From Bog-756 sp963812885 (lineage in GTDB: Bacteria > Actinomycetota > Acidimicrobiia > Acidimicrobiales > RAAP-2): 64,000 nucleotides of DNA. The DNA is taken from assembly GCA_963812885.1 (NCBI GenBank), contig CAWEWZ010000012.1:62001-126000 (forward strand). The letters are read 5' to 3'. The translations under genes and the position numbers were made by a program. The notes under the pieces are model-generated. The model saw only the letters and a list, made by a program, of their open reading frames with translations, was not told where the DNA came from and made no database searches. Numbering within the stretch: position 1 is the stretch's first letter; every line of letters starts with the position of its first letter. This document shows positions 27,341 to 35,913 of the stretch, one piece after another.

Positions 27341-28570
27341 ATGAGCAGCAGGTCGTATCTGTCCATCGGCGACGTGCTGACCCTCCTGCGCCAGGAATTC
27401 CCCGACGTCACCATCTCGAAGATCCGCTTCCTGGAGAGCCAGGGGCTGGTCAATCCGGAACGGACCCCTTCGGGGTACCGGAAGTTCTACGACCACGACG
27501 TGGAGCGCCTGCGCTGGGTGCTCCGGCAACAGCGGGAGCACTTCCTGCCCCTCAAGGTGATCAAGGACCGCTTGGACGACGAACCCGGAACGCCGGACTC
27601 GCCGGCCCCGGCGGCGGCCGGCCTCGCCGAGTCGGCCCCCCCGGCCACCGCGGAGGTGGCCGAGCGACGCAGTTCGGCCACCCACGGCGGGCATCACGCC
27701 GACGAGCCGGTGCTGGTCGGCCAACGGGTGTCGTCCGACGCCGCGGCCAAAGGGGATCCGCTGACCCGGGGGGAGGGACCGGCGACCAGGTTGACCGGCG
27801 GACCGACATTGCCCGGCATCGAATCCTCGCTCAACACCGTCCCCGGGTCGTCCGGATCCCAAACTGCGATCCCGGGTGGATCTGCGTCCACCTTGGCGGC
27901 GGTGGCCGCGGCGCCTCCGTCCAACCCGTCCCGCGGCCGCGCCGCCGACCGTGCTCCTGTCCCGGAGCCGGCCACCGCGGCCGCGCCGGGCGCCAAGCCC
28001 ACGGCGAAGTCGGATCCGCGGCCGCCGGCGGCGGCGTCGGCCCGGCCGCGCCGAGCGAGGACGACCCCGGGCGACCACGACGACACCGCGTCACCGGGCC
28101 GCCAGACCGGTGCTGCCCCGGCTCCGGCCCCCGAAGCCAAGGCGCCGGCCTCCGGTGGGAACCGGCCGGCGGCCCCGGCCGGCGGCGATGGGGTCAGCAT
28201 GTCGGCCGACGAGCTGGCCGCGTCGTCCGGCCTCGAGGTCAGCGTGATCCTCGAGCTGCAGGAGTATGGGCTGCTCAACCCGATGGTGGTCGCCGGTCTC
28301 GAGTACTTCGACGAGGATGCCCTGGCCGTAGCCACGGCGGCGGCCAGGTTCGCCCAGTTCGGGATCGAACCCCGTCATCTCCGCCTCTACAAGAACGCCG
28401 CCGACCGCGAGGCGGGATTCGTCGAACAGATCGTGCTCCCGCTGGTCAGACAACGGAATCCGGAGGCCAGGGCCCGGGCCCATGAGACGGTGGACGAGCT
28501 GTCCTTGCTGGGTCAGCAGCTCAGGGGCGCGCTGCTCCGCAACGCCCTTGCCGACCTTCTGAACGGCTGA
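27341..28570 (+). CDS. Double MerR-type transcriptional regulator (FtsR/Rv1828-like)
   Basis: 409 aa from ATG 27341, GGAGGG upstream. Residues 4-80 form a MerR winged helix (YLSIGDVLTLLRQEF, SKIRFLESQGLVNPERTPSGYRKF). A ~200-residue Ala/Pro/Gly-rich linker follows, then from about 286 a second MerR-like module (SADELAASSGLEVSVILELQ, GLLNP, FDEDALAVATAAARFAQFGI). Homologues next to garA in Mycobacterium and Corynebacterium (Rv1828, FtsR) bind DNA as dimers and affect cell-division genes. The linker here is far longer than I would expect for the family. Confidence 0.85.
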   Translation: MSSRSYLSIGDVLTLLRQEFPDVTISKIRFLESQGLVNPERTPSGYRKFYDHDVERLRWVLRQQREHFLPLKVIKDRLDDEPGTPDSPAPAAAGLAESAPPATAEVAERRSSATHGGHHADEPVLVGQRVSSDAAAKGDPLTRGEGPATRLTGGPTLPGIESSLNTVPGSSGSQTAIPGGSASTLAAVAAAPPSNPSRGRAADRAPVPEPATAAAPGAKPTAKSDPRPPAAASARPRRARTTPGDHDDTASPGRQTGAAPAPAPEAKAPASGGNRPAAPAGGDGVSMSADELAASSGLEVSVILELQEYGLLNPMVVAGLEYFDEDALAVATAAARFAQFGIEPRHLRLYKNAADREAGFVEQIVLPLVRQRNPEARARAHETVDELSLLGQQLRGALLRNALADLLNG

Positions 28571-28671
28571 CCGGCGGCTGACCTGCTCGGACCTTCACCG
28601 GCCCAACCCGTACGGCCTCCGCGGGCGCCGAGGGTGCCCGGGCCCTGATCGCACATCTGGTCGCTGCCGAG

Positions 28672-28677
28672 TAAGTT
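28672..28677 (+). promoter_or_regulatory. -10 box TAAGTT for the DUF151 gene
   Basis: TAAGTT lies seven bases before ATG 28685. It gives the last gene of the gcvH block its own leaderless transcript. Confidence 0.6.
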
Positions 28678-28684
28678 TGCGGGC

Positions 28685-29203
28685 ATGGTCGAAGTCCGGC
28701 TTCGGGCGGTGCGTGTGGACCTTCAGTCGAACACGCCCGTGCTGCTCCTCCAGGAGTCGGAAGGGCTGGGCCGTACCCTGCCCATCTTCATCGGGGCTCC
28801 CGAGGCCACGGCCATCGCCTTCGCCCTCCAGGGCATGGACACCCCCCGCCCGATGACCCATGACCTGATCCGCGATCTCCTCGATGCGCTCGGGGCCGAC
28901 GTGGTCAGGGTGGTGGTCACCGAATTGAAGACGGCCACCTATTTCGCCGAGATCGTCCTCCAGTACGGACAGCGTGAGATCCCGGTGTCGTCCCGACCGT
29001 CGGACGCGGTGGCCGTCGCCGTGCGCACGGGGGCCCCGCTGTTCGTGGCCGACGACCTGATGGACAGCGAAGGCATCATGCTGGCGGTGGACGAGGAGGA
29101 CGAGGACGACACCGAGGAGGACGAGGACTCCAACCCGGACGAGCTGGTGGGCGAGTTCCGGAACTTCCTCGACTCCATCCGTCCGGAGGATTTCTCCTCC
29201 TGA
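28685..29203 (+). CDS. DUF151 bifunctional nuclease family protein
   Basis: 172 aa. LQSNTPVLLLQESEGLGRTLPIFIG, EATAIAFALQGMDTPRPMTHDL and IPVSSRPSDAVAVAVRTGAPLFVAD are the DUF151 (BFN) core. The family includes plant and thermophile proteins with nuclease activity; in actinobacteria its role is not settled. A strongly acidic stretch (about residues 138-150, runs of D/E) precedes the C-terminus. Conserved next to the garA and merR genes as in mycobacteria (Rv1829). Confidence 0.9.
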   Translation: MVEVRLRAVRVDLQSNTPVLLLQESEGLGRTLPIFIGAPEATAIAFALQGMDTPRPMTHDLIRDLLDALGADVVRVVVTELKTATYFAEIVLQYGQREIPVSSRPSDAVAVAVRTGAPLFVADDLMDSEGIMLAVDEEDEDDTEEDEDSNPDELVGEFRNFLDSIRPEDFSS

Positions 29204-29218
29204 CCAGATCCCGGGCTG

Positions 29219-29252
29219 AACGACATCCCAGGTCCAACGACATCCCGGGTCC
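29219..29252 (+). repeat. 17-bp tandem repeat, two copies
   Basis: AACGACATCCCAGGTCC (29219-29235) is followed directly by AACGACATCCCGGGTCC (29236-29252), 16 of 17 bases alike. It sits between the DUF151 stop and the TAGCCT box (29269-29274) of the next gene, so could be a regulator site or slippage product. Confidence 0.6.
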
Positions 29253-29317
29253 GGGTCCCGACGGCGGTTAGCCTGCTCCTCGGACCGGAGACGCCGTCCG
29301 ACGGGAGGAGACCGACC

Positions 29318-29960
29318 ATGGAACGACGTTTCGGGGGCGTGGCCGTCGCGCTGCTCATCGCCGGGGCGACGCTGGCCGCATGCTCGTCGGGCTCCTCCAG
29401 CCCGACGACCTCGACCCACTCGACGACCAGCCCGGGCCCGGCGACCACGGCCAAGCCGACCACCTCGACGACCGGCGGCTCTCCGACGACATCGTCCGGC
29501 ACCGCCCGCTGTGCCACGGCTGCGCTGCAGGGGTCGGTCGTCCGGGAGCAGTGGCGCCGCCGGCACCATCGAGACCACCGTCGCTCTCAAGAGCACGGCC
29601 GCCGCGGCCTGCATCCTCGGCGGCTATCCCGGACTCCAGCTCCTCGGTCCGTCCGGCTCGCCCCTGCCCACCAAGGTCGTCCGGGGCGGCAGCTACGGCT
29701 TCACCACCATCGCCCCGACCACGGTGACGTTGGCCCAGGGCCAGTCCGCCTATTTCAACATCGGCTACTCGGACGTCCCGGTGGGCAACGAGACGAGCTG
29801 CCCGAGCTCGGGTTCGCTCGAGGTCACCCCGCCCAACGCCTTCGACCACCTCGTGTTGACGGCCACGCTGTCCCCGTGCGGGGGTGGGACGCTGGTGGTG
29901 TCACCCGTGTTCTCGGCCACCGGCCCCGGGGCCCAGACGACCGCACCACCCGGCGGCTGA
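29318..29960 (+). CDS. DUF4232-type lipoprotein (frame interrupted near 29542)
   Basis: ATG 29318 has GGGAGGAG upstream. A signal peptide with lipobox TLAACSSG and a Thr/Ser linker (TTSTHSTTSPG) lead to CATAALQGSVV. Then the neighbouring frame continues GSSGAAGTIETTVALKSTAAAACILGGYPG and on to LVVSPVFSATGPG. One extra base in GTCGTCCGGG (29541-29543) explains the break. The outer domain matches the DUF4232 pattern (Cys-flanked beta-sandwich), a common actinobacterial secreted domain without known function. About 213 aa after repair. Confidence 0.75.
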
Positions 29961-29967
29961 CACCCGG

Positions 29968-31023
29968 TCACGGTGGGCCGGGCTTCACCAACATCCGGCC
30001 CCTGGCCCCGCCGGCCAGGATGAGGTCGAGGGCGGGCCCGAGCTCGTCGAGTCCGAGCTCCCGCTGGACCATGTCCTCCAGCAGCCGGGCGGGGTAGGCG
30101 GTGGCCATCTCCGTCCACACCTGGCGGCGTTCGGCGATCGGGGTGGAGACGGTGTCGATCCCGATCAGCGAGACGTTGCGCACGATGAACGGGTAGACCG
30201 ACGTCTCCAGGGCGGCTCCCCCGGTCAGCCCGCTGGCCGCCACGGCGGCACCGTAACGCAGGGTCCGCAACACCAGCGCCAGCGTGGAACCGCCGACGCA
30301 GTCCACGGCACCGGCCCACCGCTCAGCGCCCAGCGTCCGATCCGGTGCGCTCTCCAGTTCGTGGCGACCGATCACCCGGGCGGCACCCAACCCGGCCAGG
30401 TACTCCTGTTCCTCCGGCTTGCCCGTGCTGGCCACCACCTCGTACCCACGCGACGCCAGCAGCGAGACGGCCATGCTGCCGACACCGCCGGACGCCCCGG
30501 TGACCAGCACCGGGCCGTCGCCGGGCCCAAGTCCCTGGTGCTCGAGCCGGTGGAGGGAGAGGGCGGCGGTGAACCCGGCGGTGCCGATGGTGGCCGCCTG
30601 CCGGCCACCGAGGCCCACCGGCAGGGGGACCACCCAGCTCCCCGGCACCCGGGCCACCTGCGAGAACCCGCCGTGGTGGGCCACGCCCAGGTCGTAGCCG
30701 TGGGCGATGACCTGGGCGCCGACGGCCACCGAGGGGTCGTCCGAGGCGAGCACGGTCCCCACCAGGTCGACGCCGGGGATGAGCGGAGAGATCCGGGCCA
30801 CCCGGTTGCCGGGGCGGGTGACCATGCCGTCCTTGTAGTTGACCGCCGACCAGTCGACCCCGATGGTGACGTCCCCCGCCGGCAGATCGGCGAGGCCCAC
30901 GGTCCTGACCGCGCCGACGACCGAATCGCCGCTCCTGGTCACCACGTAGGCGGCGAACTCGGGGGGAGCCGGTTGGTCGGGAGACCCGGTCGTGGGCGGA
31001 GTGGGTGCGGCGGGCGTGCTCAT
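29968..31023 (-). CDS. MDR-type quinone oxidoreductase, AcuI/YhdH family
   Basis: 351 aa. VDWSAVNYKDGMVTRPGNRVA, IPGVDLVGTV, TIGTAGFTAALSLHRLEHQG and PVLVTGASGGVGSMAVSLLA (NADPH-binding) fit the zinc-independent AcuI/YhdH subgroup, several members of which reduce acryloyl-CoA. The substrate here is unproven. Cytosolic. A TACGGT box seven bases before ATG 31023 makes it leaderless. Its promoter overlaps the divergent S9 peptidase promoter. Confidence 0.88.
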   Translation of the reverse strand: MSTPAAPTPPTTGSPDQPAPPEFAAYVVTRSGDSVVGAVRTVGLADLPAGDVTIGVDWSAVNYKDGMVTRPGNRVARISPLIPGVDLVGTVLASDDPSVAVGAQVIAHGYDLGVAHHGGFSQVARVPGSWVVPLPVGLGGRQAATIGTAGFTAALSLHRLEHQGLGPGDGPVLVTGASGGVGSMAVSLLASRGYEVVASTGKPEEQEYLAGLGAARVIGRHELESAPDRTLGAERWAGAVDCVGGSTLALVLRTLRYGAAVAASGLTGGAALETSVYPFIVRNVSLIGIDTVSTPIAERRQVWTEMATAYPARLLEDMVQRELGLDELGPALDLILAGGARGRMLVKPGPP

Positions 31024-31029
31024 TGCCGG

Positions 31030-31036
31030 TACCGTA
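31030..31036. promoter_or_regulatory. Overlapping divergent -10 boxes (TACCGT on +, TACGGT on -)
   Basis: On the - strand TACGGT (31036-31031) is seven bases before ATG 31023. On the + strand TACCGT (31030-31035) is nine bases before ATG 31045. The two boxes share five base pairs, so only one polymerase can bind at a time. Confidence 0.5.
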
Positions 31037-31044
31037 CTGAGTCG

Positions 31045-33102
31045 ATGAGCGGCGAGCCTGAGCCCGGGGCCGGGGCGACCGACGAGCCGGCGGGCGGGCC
31101 GGCCTTCGGGTGGTGGCCCTCACCCTGGTCGGTCTCGGCGGTCGCCGCCGGCAAGGTCAGCCGCGGCGGGCTGCAGTACGACGGCGACTCGGTGTACTGG
31201 TCGGAGAGCCGGCCTGAGCTCGGGGGCCGCCAGGTGGTGGTCCGTTGCCGGCCCGGGGGTCAGCCGGGCGACGTGTCCCCCGAGGGGGTGAGCGTGCGCA
31301 GCCGGGTCCACGAGTACGGAGGAGGCGCGGCCACGGTGGCCGGCGCCACCCTCTTCTACGTCGACCAGGACGACCAGCGCTGGTACCGCACCGCCGTCGA
31401 CGGGACGTCCGCCCCGACCGCCCCAACCGCCCTGACCCCGGTGGCTCCGGCCGGCAGCAGCCTCCGCTACGGCGACGGGCGGCTGAGCGGGTCGGGCCGG
31501 TGGCTCCTCTCCGTCGAGGAGAAGACGACGGGGGGCACCACCGGCCACCGGCTGGTGGCCGTGGCCGTGGACGGATCCCTGTCGGTGGTTCCCTTGATCG
31601 ACGACGGCGATTTCGTGACCGCCCCCCGACCCTCACCGGACGGCCGGTGGTTGGCCTGGATGACCTGGGACCACCCCTCCATGCCCTGGGACAGCTCCGA
31701 GATCCGTCTCGCCCGTCTCGAGGAGGCCGCCGGCTCGGTCCGCGTCCGGGGAGGTCGGCGGGTCGCCGGCGGTCCCGGGATATCGGTGGGCCAGCCGTGG
31801 TGGACCCGGGACGGCAGCCTGGTCTTCGTCGACGACCGGAGCGGATGGTGGACCCCCCATCTCCTGGCTCCGGAGCAGCTGGCCGGGGCCGGGAAGGCCG
31901 TCGCCCTGGTCGACGTGGCTTCCGAGTTCCACGCGCCGGACTGGGTCCTCGGCCAGTCGACCATGGCCCAAGCCGGCGACGGCTCCCTGGTCTGCCGCAT
32001 GCACGCCGACGGGCGCGACCAGGTGGTCCGGCTCCGCCGGCCCGTCGCCGGCCAGCGGTACTGGACCATCGACGTCGTCGACCAGCCCTGTGTGAGCATC
32101 GCCGGTCTGGTCGTCACCGGTGCCGGTGACGGGCCGGTCCCCGAACGGGTATGTGTGCTCGGTTCGACGCCCACCGAGGCCCAGGCCGTCTTCGAGCTTC
32201 CGCCCGACGGCGGATTCCCGGCCCGGCGGCTGTCGGCCGGCCCTCCGGGCGGGGTCTCCGTGGCCGACATCTCCGTGGCCGACATCTCCGTGGCCAGGCC
32301 GTTCACCGCCGCGACCCCGGCCGGCCCCGTCCCCGGGCTCTTGTTCGCCCCGGCGAACCGCCGCGGCTCCGGCCCCGCCGGGGCCCGGCCACCGTTGGTG
32401 GTCTTCTGCCACGGGGGGCCGACCTCGTCGGCGGAGGTGGGATTCGATCCGGTGGTCCAGTTCTTCACGTCGCGGGGCCTGGCCGTGGCCGTCGTCGACT
32501 ACCGGGGCAGCAGTGGCTACGGGCGTTCCTACCGGCGGGCCCTCGACGGCCGGTGGGGCGAGGCCGACATCGACGACTGTGCCCACTATGCGCACGCCCT
32601 CGAGGAGGCGGGTCTGGTCGACGGCCGCCGGATGGCCATACGCGGCACCAGTGCCGGCGGGCTCACCGCCCTCGGCGCTCTCATCCGGTCCCGTCGGTTC
32701 GCCGGGGCCGCCGCCTGGTACGGGGTCACCGATCTCGAGGCGCTGGCCGCCGACACCCACGACTTCGAGTCCCGCTACATCGACTCGCTGGTCGGCCCCT
32801 GGCCCGAGGCGGCCGACACCTACCGGGAGCGGTCGCCCGTCCACCATCCCGAGCGGGTGTCGGGTCAGGTCCTCCTGCTCCAGGGCGAGGACGACCCGGT
32901 GGTCCCGGCGTCGCAGTCCCGCCGGTTCGCCGATCGGTTGCGCGAGCAGGGAGTCCCCTGCACCCTGACCGTCTTCGCCGGCGAATCCCACGGCTTCCGC
33001 CGGGCCGACACCATCGAGGCCGCCCTCGGCGCCGAGCTCGACTTCTACCGAACCCTGTTCGTCGACGGGGCCGCAGGCCAACCCCCCGCCCCGCCCCGCT
33101 GA
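31045..33102 (+). CDS. S9 family prolyl-oligopeptidase-type serine peptidase
   Basis: 685 aa. The N-terminal ~400 residues form a beta-propeller-like region (VHEYGGGAATVAGATLFYVDQDDQRWY, RPSPDGRWLAWMTWDHPSMPWD). The C-terminal alpha/beta hydrolase has VVFCHGGPTSSAEVGF, DYRGSSGYGRSYR, GTSAGG with S536, the Asp near 616 (GEDDPVVP) and His near 648 (ESHGFR), a complete catalytic triad. It would cleave small peptides in the cytosol; no signal peptide. A short in-frame VADIS repeat lies in the linker. Confidence 0.9.
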   Translation: MSGEPEPGAGATDEPAGGPAFGWWPSPWSVSAVAAGKVSRGGLQYDGDSVYWSESRPELGGRQVVVRCRPGGQPGDVSPEGVSVRSRVHEYGGGAATVAGATLFYVDQDDQRWYRTAVDGTSAPTAPTALTPVAPAGSSLRYGDGRLSGSGRWLLSVEEKTTGGTTGHRLVAVAVDGSLSVVPLIDDGDFVTAPRPSPDGRWLAWMTWDHPSMPWDSSEIRLARLEEAAGSVRVRGGRRVAGGPGISVGQPWWTRDGSLVFVDDRSGWWTPHLLAPEQLAGAGKAVALVDVASEFHAPDWVLGQSTMAQAGDGSLVCRMHADGRDQVVRLRRPVAGQRYWTIDVVDQPCVSIAGLVVTGAGDGPVPERVCVLGSTPTEAQAVFELPPDGGFPARRLSAGPPGGVSVADISVADISVARPFTAATPAGPVPGLLFAPANRRGSGPAGARPPLVVFCHGGPTSSAEVGFDPVVQFFTSRGLAVAVVDYRGSSGYGRSYRRALDGRWGEADIDDCAHYAHALEEAGLVDGRRMAIRGTSAGGLTALGALIRSRRFAGAAAWYGVTDLEALAADTHDFESRYIDSLVGPWPEAADTYRERSPVHHPERVSGQVLLLQGEDDPVVPASQSRRFADRLREQGVPCTLTVFAGESHGFRRADTIEAALGAELDFYRTLFVDGAAGQPPAPPR
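32256..32295 (+). repeat. 15-bp in-frame tandem repeat, 2.7 copies
   Basis: CTCCGTGGCCGACAT is repeated perfectly, giving SVADI-SVADI-SVA in the S9 peptidase between propeller and hydrolase domain. Identical units suggest recent slippage. Confidence 0.8.
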
Positions 33103-33162
33103 CCATTGCCGCGGGCGAAGGACGGCCACCTGGGGGGTCGCGTGGGCCGCCTACCCCGGTGA

Positions 33163-33168
33163 TACCCT
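33163..33168 (+). promoter_or_regulatory. -10 box TACCCT for GT87-like gene
   Basis: TACCCT is five bases before GTG 33174, without a ribosome-binding site; consistent with a leaderless start. Confidence 0.45.
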
Positions 33169-33173
33169 CGACC

Positions 33174-34643
33174 GTGCCGACCGACCGCCTGCGGACGCAC
33201 CGCGAGCCGTCCACCGGCGGGACCAGGTGGGGGCGTCTTCCGCCGACGACCCGGCGGGCCCTCGAGGCGGGCCAGCGCCTGTCCCCCCAGTGGCGCGACG
33301 CCGTCCTCTACGCCTGCTCGGCGACCTTCGCCGGCGTGACCGCCCTGGCCATGGGCATCCCCCTCTACCGGCAGTGGGGCCAACTGGCCTTCGGGCCCTA
33401 CCTGGTCGCCACCCTGCTCATGATCGTAGTGGCCCGGCGGACGGCGGGGAGGACCCCGGGCCGGGGGTGGCGGGCGGTCCGGGTGGCCGCCTTCCTGATC
33501 GTCCTCTTCGGGGCCACGGTGGTTCCGCTGGCCCTGGAGGTCGTCTGGCGTTCGGAGGGGAATCCCTCCCTGCACGTCCAGCCCGAGGTGGTGGTGGTGG
33601 AACAGGCCGGAGCCCGCGCCGCCCACGGCAGCGACCCGTACCGGGAGGTCGACCGCAACGGCCACATCCTCATCCACCAGAAGGCAGAACCGGTCTACGA
33701 GCTGTACTACCCCTACCTCCCGGGCATGGTGGTCTTCGGCCTCTCGAGCACCGACCGCGGCAGCAAGGCGGGAGCCCGACTGACCGATGCCCGCATCCAG
33801 TTTCTCGTCTTCACCCTGCTCGTCTCCCTTTTCGCCCTCAGTCGGCTCCGGCCGCCGACCGATGCCCGGCTCCGCTCCTTCCAGGTCCTCAGCGTGCTGC
33901 CCACGGCGGCCCTGCCCCTGGCCACCGGGGGGGACGACATGCCGGTGGTGGCGCTCATGCTGCTGGGGCTGGCCGCGCTCCAGCGCCGGAGACCGGTCCT
34001 GGCCGGACTGGCCCTCGGGGCGGCATCATCGCTCAAGTTCACCGCCTGGCCGTTGGCCCTGCTGGCCCTGTGGGTGGTCGCCGACCTGCACCGGCGCCGG
34101 GCCATCGGGCGCTACGTGCTCGGCGTCGTCGCGGTGACGGTGCCGGTGGTCCTCCCGGTGGCCCTGCGGAACCTCCCGGCCTTCACCGACAACGTGATCC
34201 GCTTCCCGTTGGGTCTGGCCGGGGTGTCATCACCGGCGGCCAGCGCCATGCCCGGTCACATCTTCGTCGCCCTCTTCCCGGGGGAGCACCGGCTCTACGT
34301 GGCCGTGGCCGGCCTGGTGGGGGCGGCGGTCCTGATCCGACACCTGATCCGCCGACCCCCCCGGACGGTGAGTGCGGCCGCCGCCCTCACCGGATGGGTC
34401 ATGCTCATCGCCATCCTCCTGGCTCCCGCCACCCGGGTCGGCTACGTCCTCTACCCGATCAATCTCTTCGTCTGGGCCTGGATGCTCAACCAGGCGGACG
34501 ACCCCGCCGTCCCCGGGAGCCCGGCCGGCGGACCCGGGTCCGAGCCCGTTCAGTTGTCGTCGGGAAGCTCGAACAGTTCGACGGAGAACGGGGTGACGCC
34601 GGCCGAGGTGGTGGGGGAGACCACCGCGCCGACCTCCCAGTAG
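33174..34643 (+). CDS. Polytopic membrane protein, GT87/DUF2029-like (candidate GT-C mannosyltransferase)
   Basis: 489 aa from GTG 33174, with about ten hydrophobic helices. HGSDPYREVDRNGHILIHQKA and YPYLPGMVVF in the first large loop, and ATGGDDMPVVALMLLGLAALQRRRPVLAGLALGAASSLKFTAWPLAL, match the GT87 (PimE-like, DUF2029) pattern, where SLKxxxW is characteristic. Such enzymes use polyprenyl-phosphate mannose at the outer face. The C-terminal ~40 residues are polar, and the last 94 nt overlap the converging gene at 34550. Confidence 0.75.
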   Translation: MPTDRLRTHREPSTGGTRWGRLPPTTRRALEAGQRLSPQWRDAVLYACSATFAGVTALAMGIPLYRQWGQLAFGPYLVATLLMIVVARRTAGRTPGRGWRAVRVAAFLIVLFGATVVPLALEVVWRSEGNPSLHVQPEVVVVEQAGARAAHGSDPYREVDRNGHILIHQKAEPVYELYYPYLPGMVVFGLSSTDRGSKAGARLTDARIQFLVFTLLVSLFALSRLRPPTDARLRSFQVLSVLPTAALPLATGGDDMPVVALMLLGLAALQRRRPVLAGLALGAASSLKFTAWPLALLALWVVADLHRRRAIGRYVLGVVAVTVPVVLPVALRNLPAFTDNVIRFPLGLAGVSSPAASAMPGHIFVALFPGEHRLYVAVAGLVGAAVLIRHLIRRPPRTVSAAAALTGWVMLIAILLAPATRVGYVLYPINLFVWAWMLNQADDPAVPGSPAGGPGSEPVQLSSGSSNSSTENGVTPAEVVGETTAPTSQ

Positions 34644-35179
34644 AAGCCGTCGCCGCTGCCCCGCTTGGCCAGCACCTCGGTGCCCCGGCCCCCGCGTTGG
34701 GCTCCGTCCCCGTGGTAGATGATCTGCCAGCCCATCTGGGGCAGCACCGTCCGGTAGACGTCGACCACCTGGTCGGCCGACAGTCCGGAGGTGAAGAGGA
34801 CGGTTCGGTCGAACTGGGCCGCGCCCTGATCGGTGTCGACGGTGCGGACGACCGGGCTCCCGGTCGGGACGATCATGTTGCCGATGATGTCGGCGGGAGG
34901 TTGGCCGGCGCTGACGATGGACTTCATGGCCGTGGTGGCCGGCGTCAGGTGGACCACCGTCCCGTCGGCGATGGTGACGGTCCGGTGGGTCCGGGGGGGC
35001 GCCCCCGAGGTGGCCAGGGCCGAGGCGACGGTCCCGATGACCACGATGAAGACGGCGATGCCGAGAACGATGAGGGCCGGGCCGCGGGTGGACACCGGCT
35101 GATAGGTCCGGTGGCCGGGATCGATGGCCTCGGCTTCCTCCTCCGGCACCGCGGTGAGCTCCTGAGCACGACCGGCCAT
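34550..35179 (-). CDS. Single-pass membrane protein, unknown
   Basis: 209 aa from ATG 35179. A polar, acidic N-terminus is followed by one helix (PALIVLGIAVFIVVIGTVASAL, about 34-56) and an outer domain with a VLFTSGLSADQVVDVYRTVLPQMGWQII region. That last stretch resembles the small domain that follows membrane anchors in several actinobacterial proteins of unknown role. Its 3' end overlaps the GT87-like gene by 94 nt, tail to tail. Confidence 0.7.
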   Translation of the reverse strand: MAGRAQELTAVPEEEAEAIDPGHRTYQPVSTRGPALIVLGIAVFIVVIGTVASALATSGAPPRTHRTVTIADGTVVHLTPATTAMKSIVSAGQPPADIIGNMIVPTGSPVVRTVDTDQGAAQFDRTVLFTSGLSADQVVDVYRTVLPQMGWQIIYHGDGAQRGGRGTEVLAKRGSGDGFYWEVGAVVSPTTSAGVTPFSVELFELPDDN

Positions 35180-35219
35180 GGTGGCCTCATGCTAGCGGTC
35201 GGGTCCGGTGGTCCCGGGC

Positions 35220-35651
35220 TCAGGTCGGGGCCGGTGTGCTCCCGGTGGCGGCCGTTCGAACCGGTGGGAGCGTGTCGAGGGCCACCGCCACCCGGATGGA
35301 GGCGATGGCGGCGGTCACGGTCATGGCCAGGACACCCCAACGGGTGCGGCGGGGAAGGCTTCCGAAGGCGATGACGGTGGCCAGGGCGTCGACGGCGTCG
35401 GCCGTCCCGCCCAGCGCCAACCACGGCCGCGCCTCCTGGTCGGAGACCCCGAGGGCCCGCAGGGCGCCGATCCCGAGCACCAGGTCGCGGCCGCCCATGG
35501 TCCGGGCCAGCAGCCGGGCGCCGGTCCCCGCCGATGCCTCACCGATCCACGGGCGGGCCATCAGGGTGGGGGCGGCGATGGCCAAGGCACCGATGGCCAC
35601 CCGGCCCGAGGCGATGACCCGGGCCAGGCTCCGCTCGACGGAATCCTCCAT
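35220..35651 (-). CDS. Small multi-helix membrane protein, unknown
   Basis: 143 aa from ATG 35651. The start is fixed by TATGTT seven bases upstream; the frame continues upstream to 35747 but without a plausible signal. Segments VAIGALAIAAPTLMA, DLVLGIGALRALG, DALATVIAFG and GVLAMTVTAAIASIRVAVAL suggest four helices. The family is not recognised with certainty; the GRDLVLGIGALRAL stretch resembles DUF4267-like proteins. Confidence 0.7.
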   Translation of the reverse strand: MEDSVERSLARVIASGRVAIGALAIAAPTLMARPWIGEASAGTGARLLARTMGGRDLVLGIGALRALGVSDQEARPWLALGGTADAVDALATVIAFGSLPRRTRWGVLAMTVTAAIASIRVAVALDTLPPVRTAATGSTPAPT

Positions 35652-35658
35652 GACCAAC

Positions 35659-35664
35659 AACATA
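35659..35664 (-). promoter_or_regulatory. -10 box TATGTT (minus strand)
   Basis: TATGTT ends seven bases before ATG 35651, the standard leaderless layout of this genome. Confidence 0.55.
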
Positions 35665-35739
35665 GGCTCCGGCGGCGCCGGCTCCGGATGGGCCCCGTTC
35701 GGCGCCGGAAGGGTCGGAAGAAGGCCGGAGAAGGACCAA

Positions 35740-35910
35740 ATGGCCACACAGAGTATTTAGACAAATACGGAAAGTGAAACTGGCTTTTGGCCAGGGTTTA
35801 CTTCTGCATCCGGATGCTTCACAATGCCAATGGCATTGACGAGCAAACAGTGGCCCGTCGTGAGGAGGGGTGCCTGATCCAGTATCAGCAACGATCCTGT
35901 GATTGGGGGG
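35740..35910 (+). other. AT-rich hairpin cluster, candidate structured RNA or regulatory region
   Basis: A 110-nt count (35741-35850) gives about 46 % G+C, in a region near 70 %. Four compact dyads follow one another: GTATTT/AAATAC (35753-35768, 4-nt loop), CTGGC/GCCAG (35780-35794), the palindrome GCATCCGGATGC (35806-35817) and CAATGCC/GGCATTG (35822-35838, 3-nt loop). The strong terminator at 35914 follows on the + strand. I see no convincing protein-coding frame. The series could be a small RNA on the + strand or a leader on the - strand. Confidence 0.45.
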
Positions 35911-35913
35911 GAG

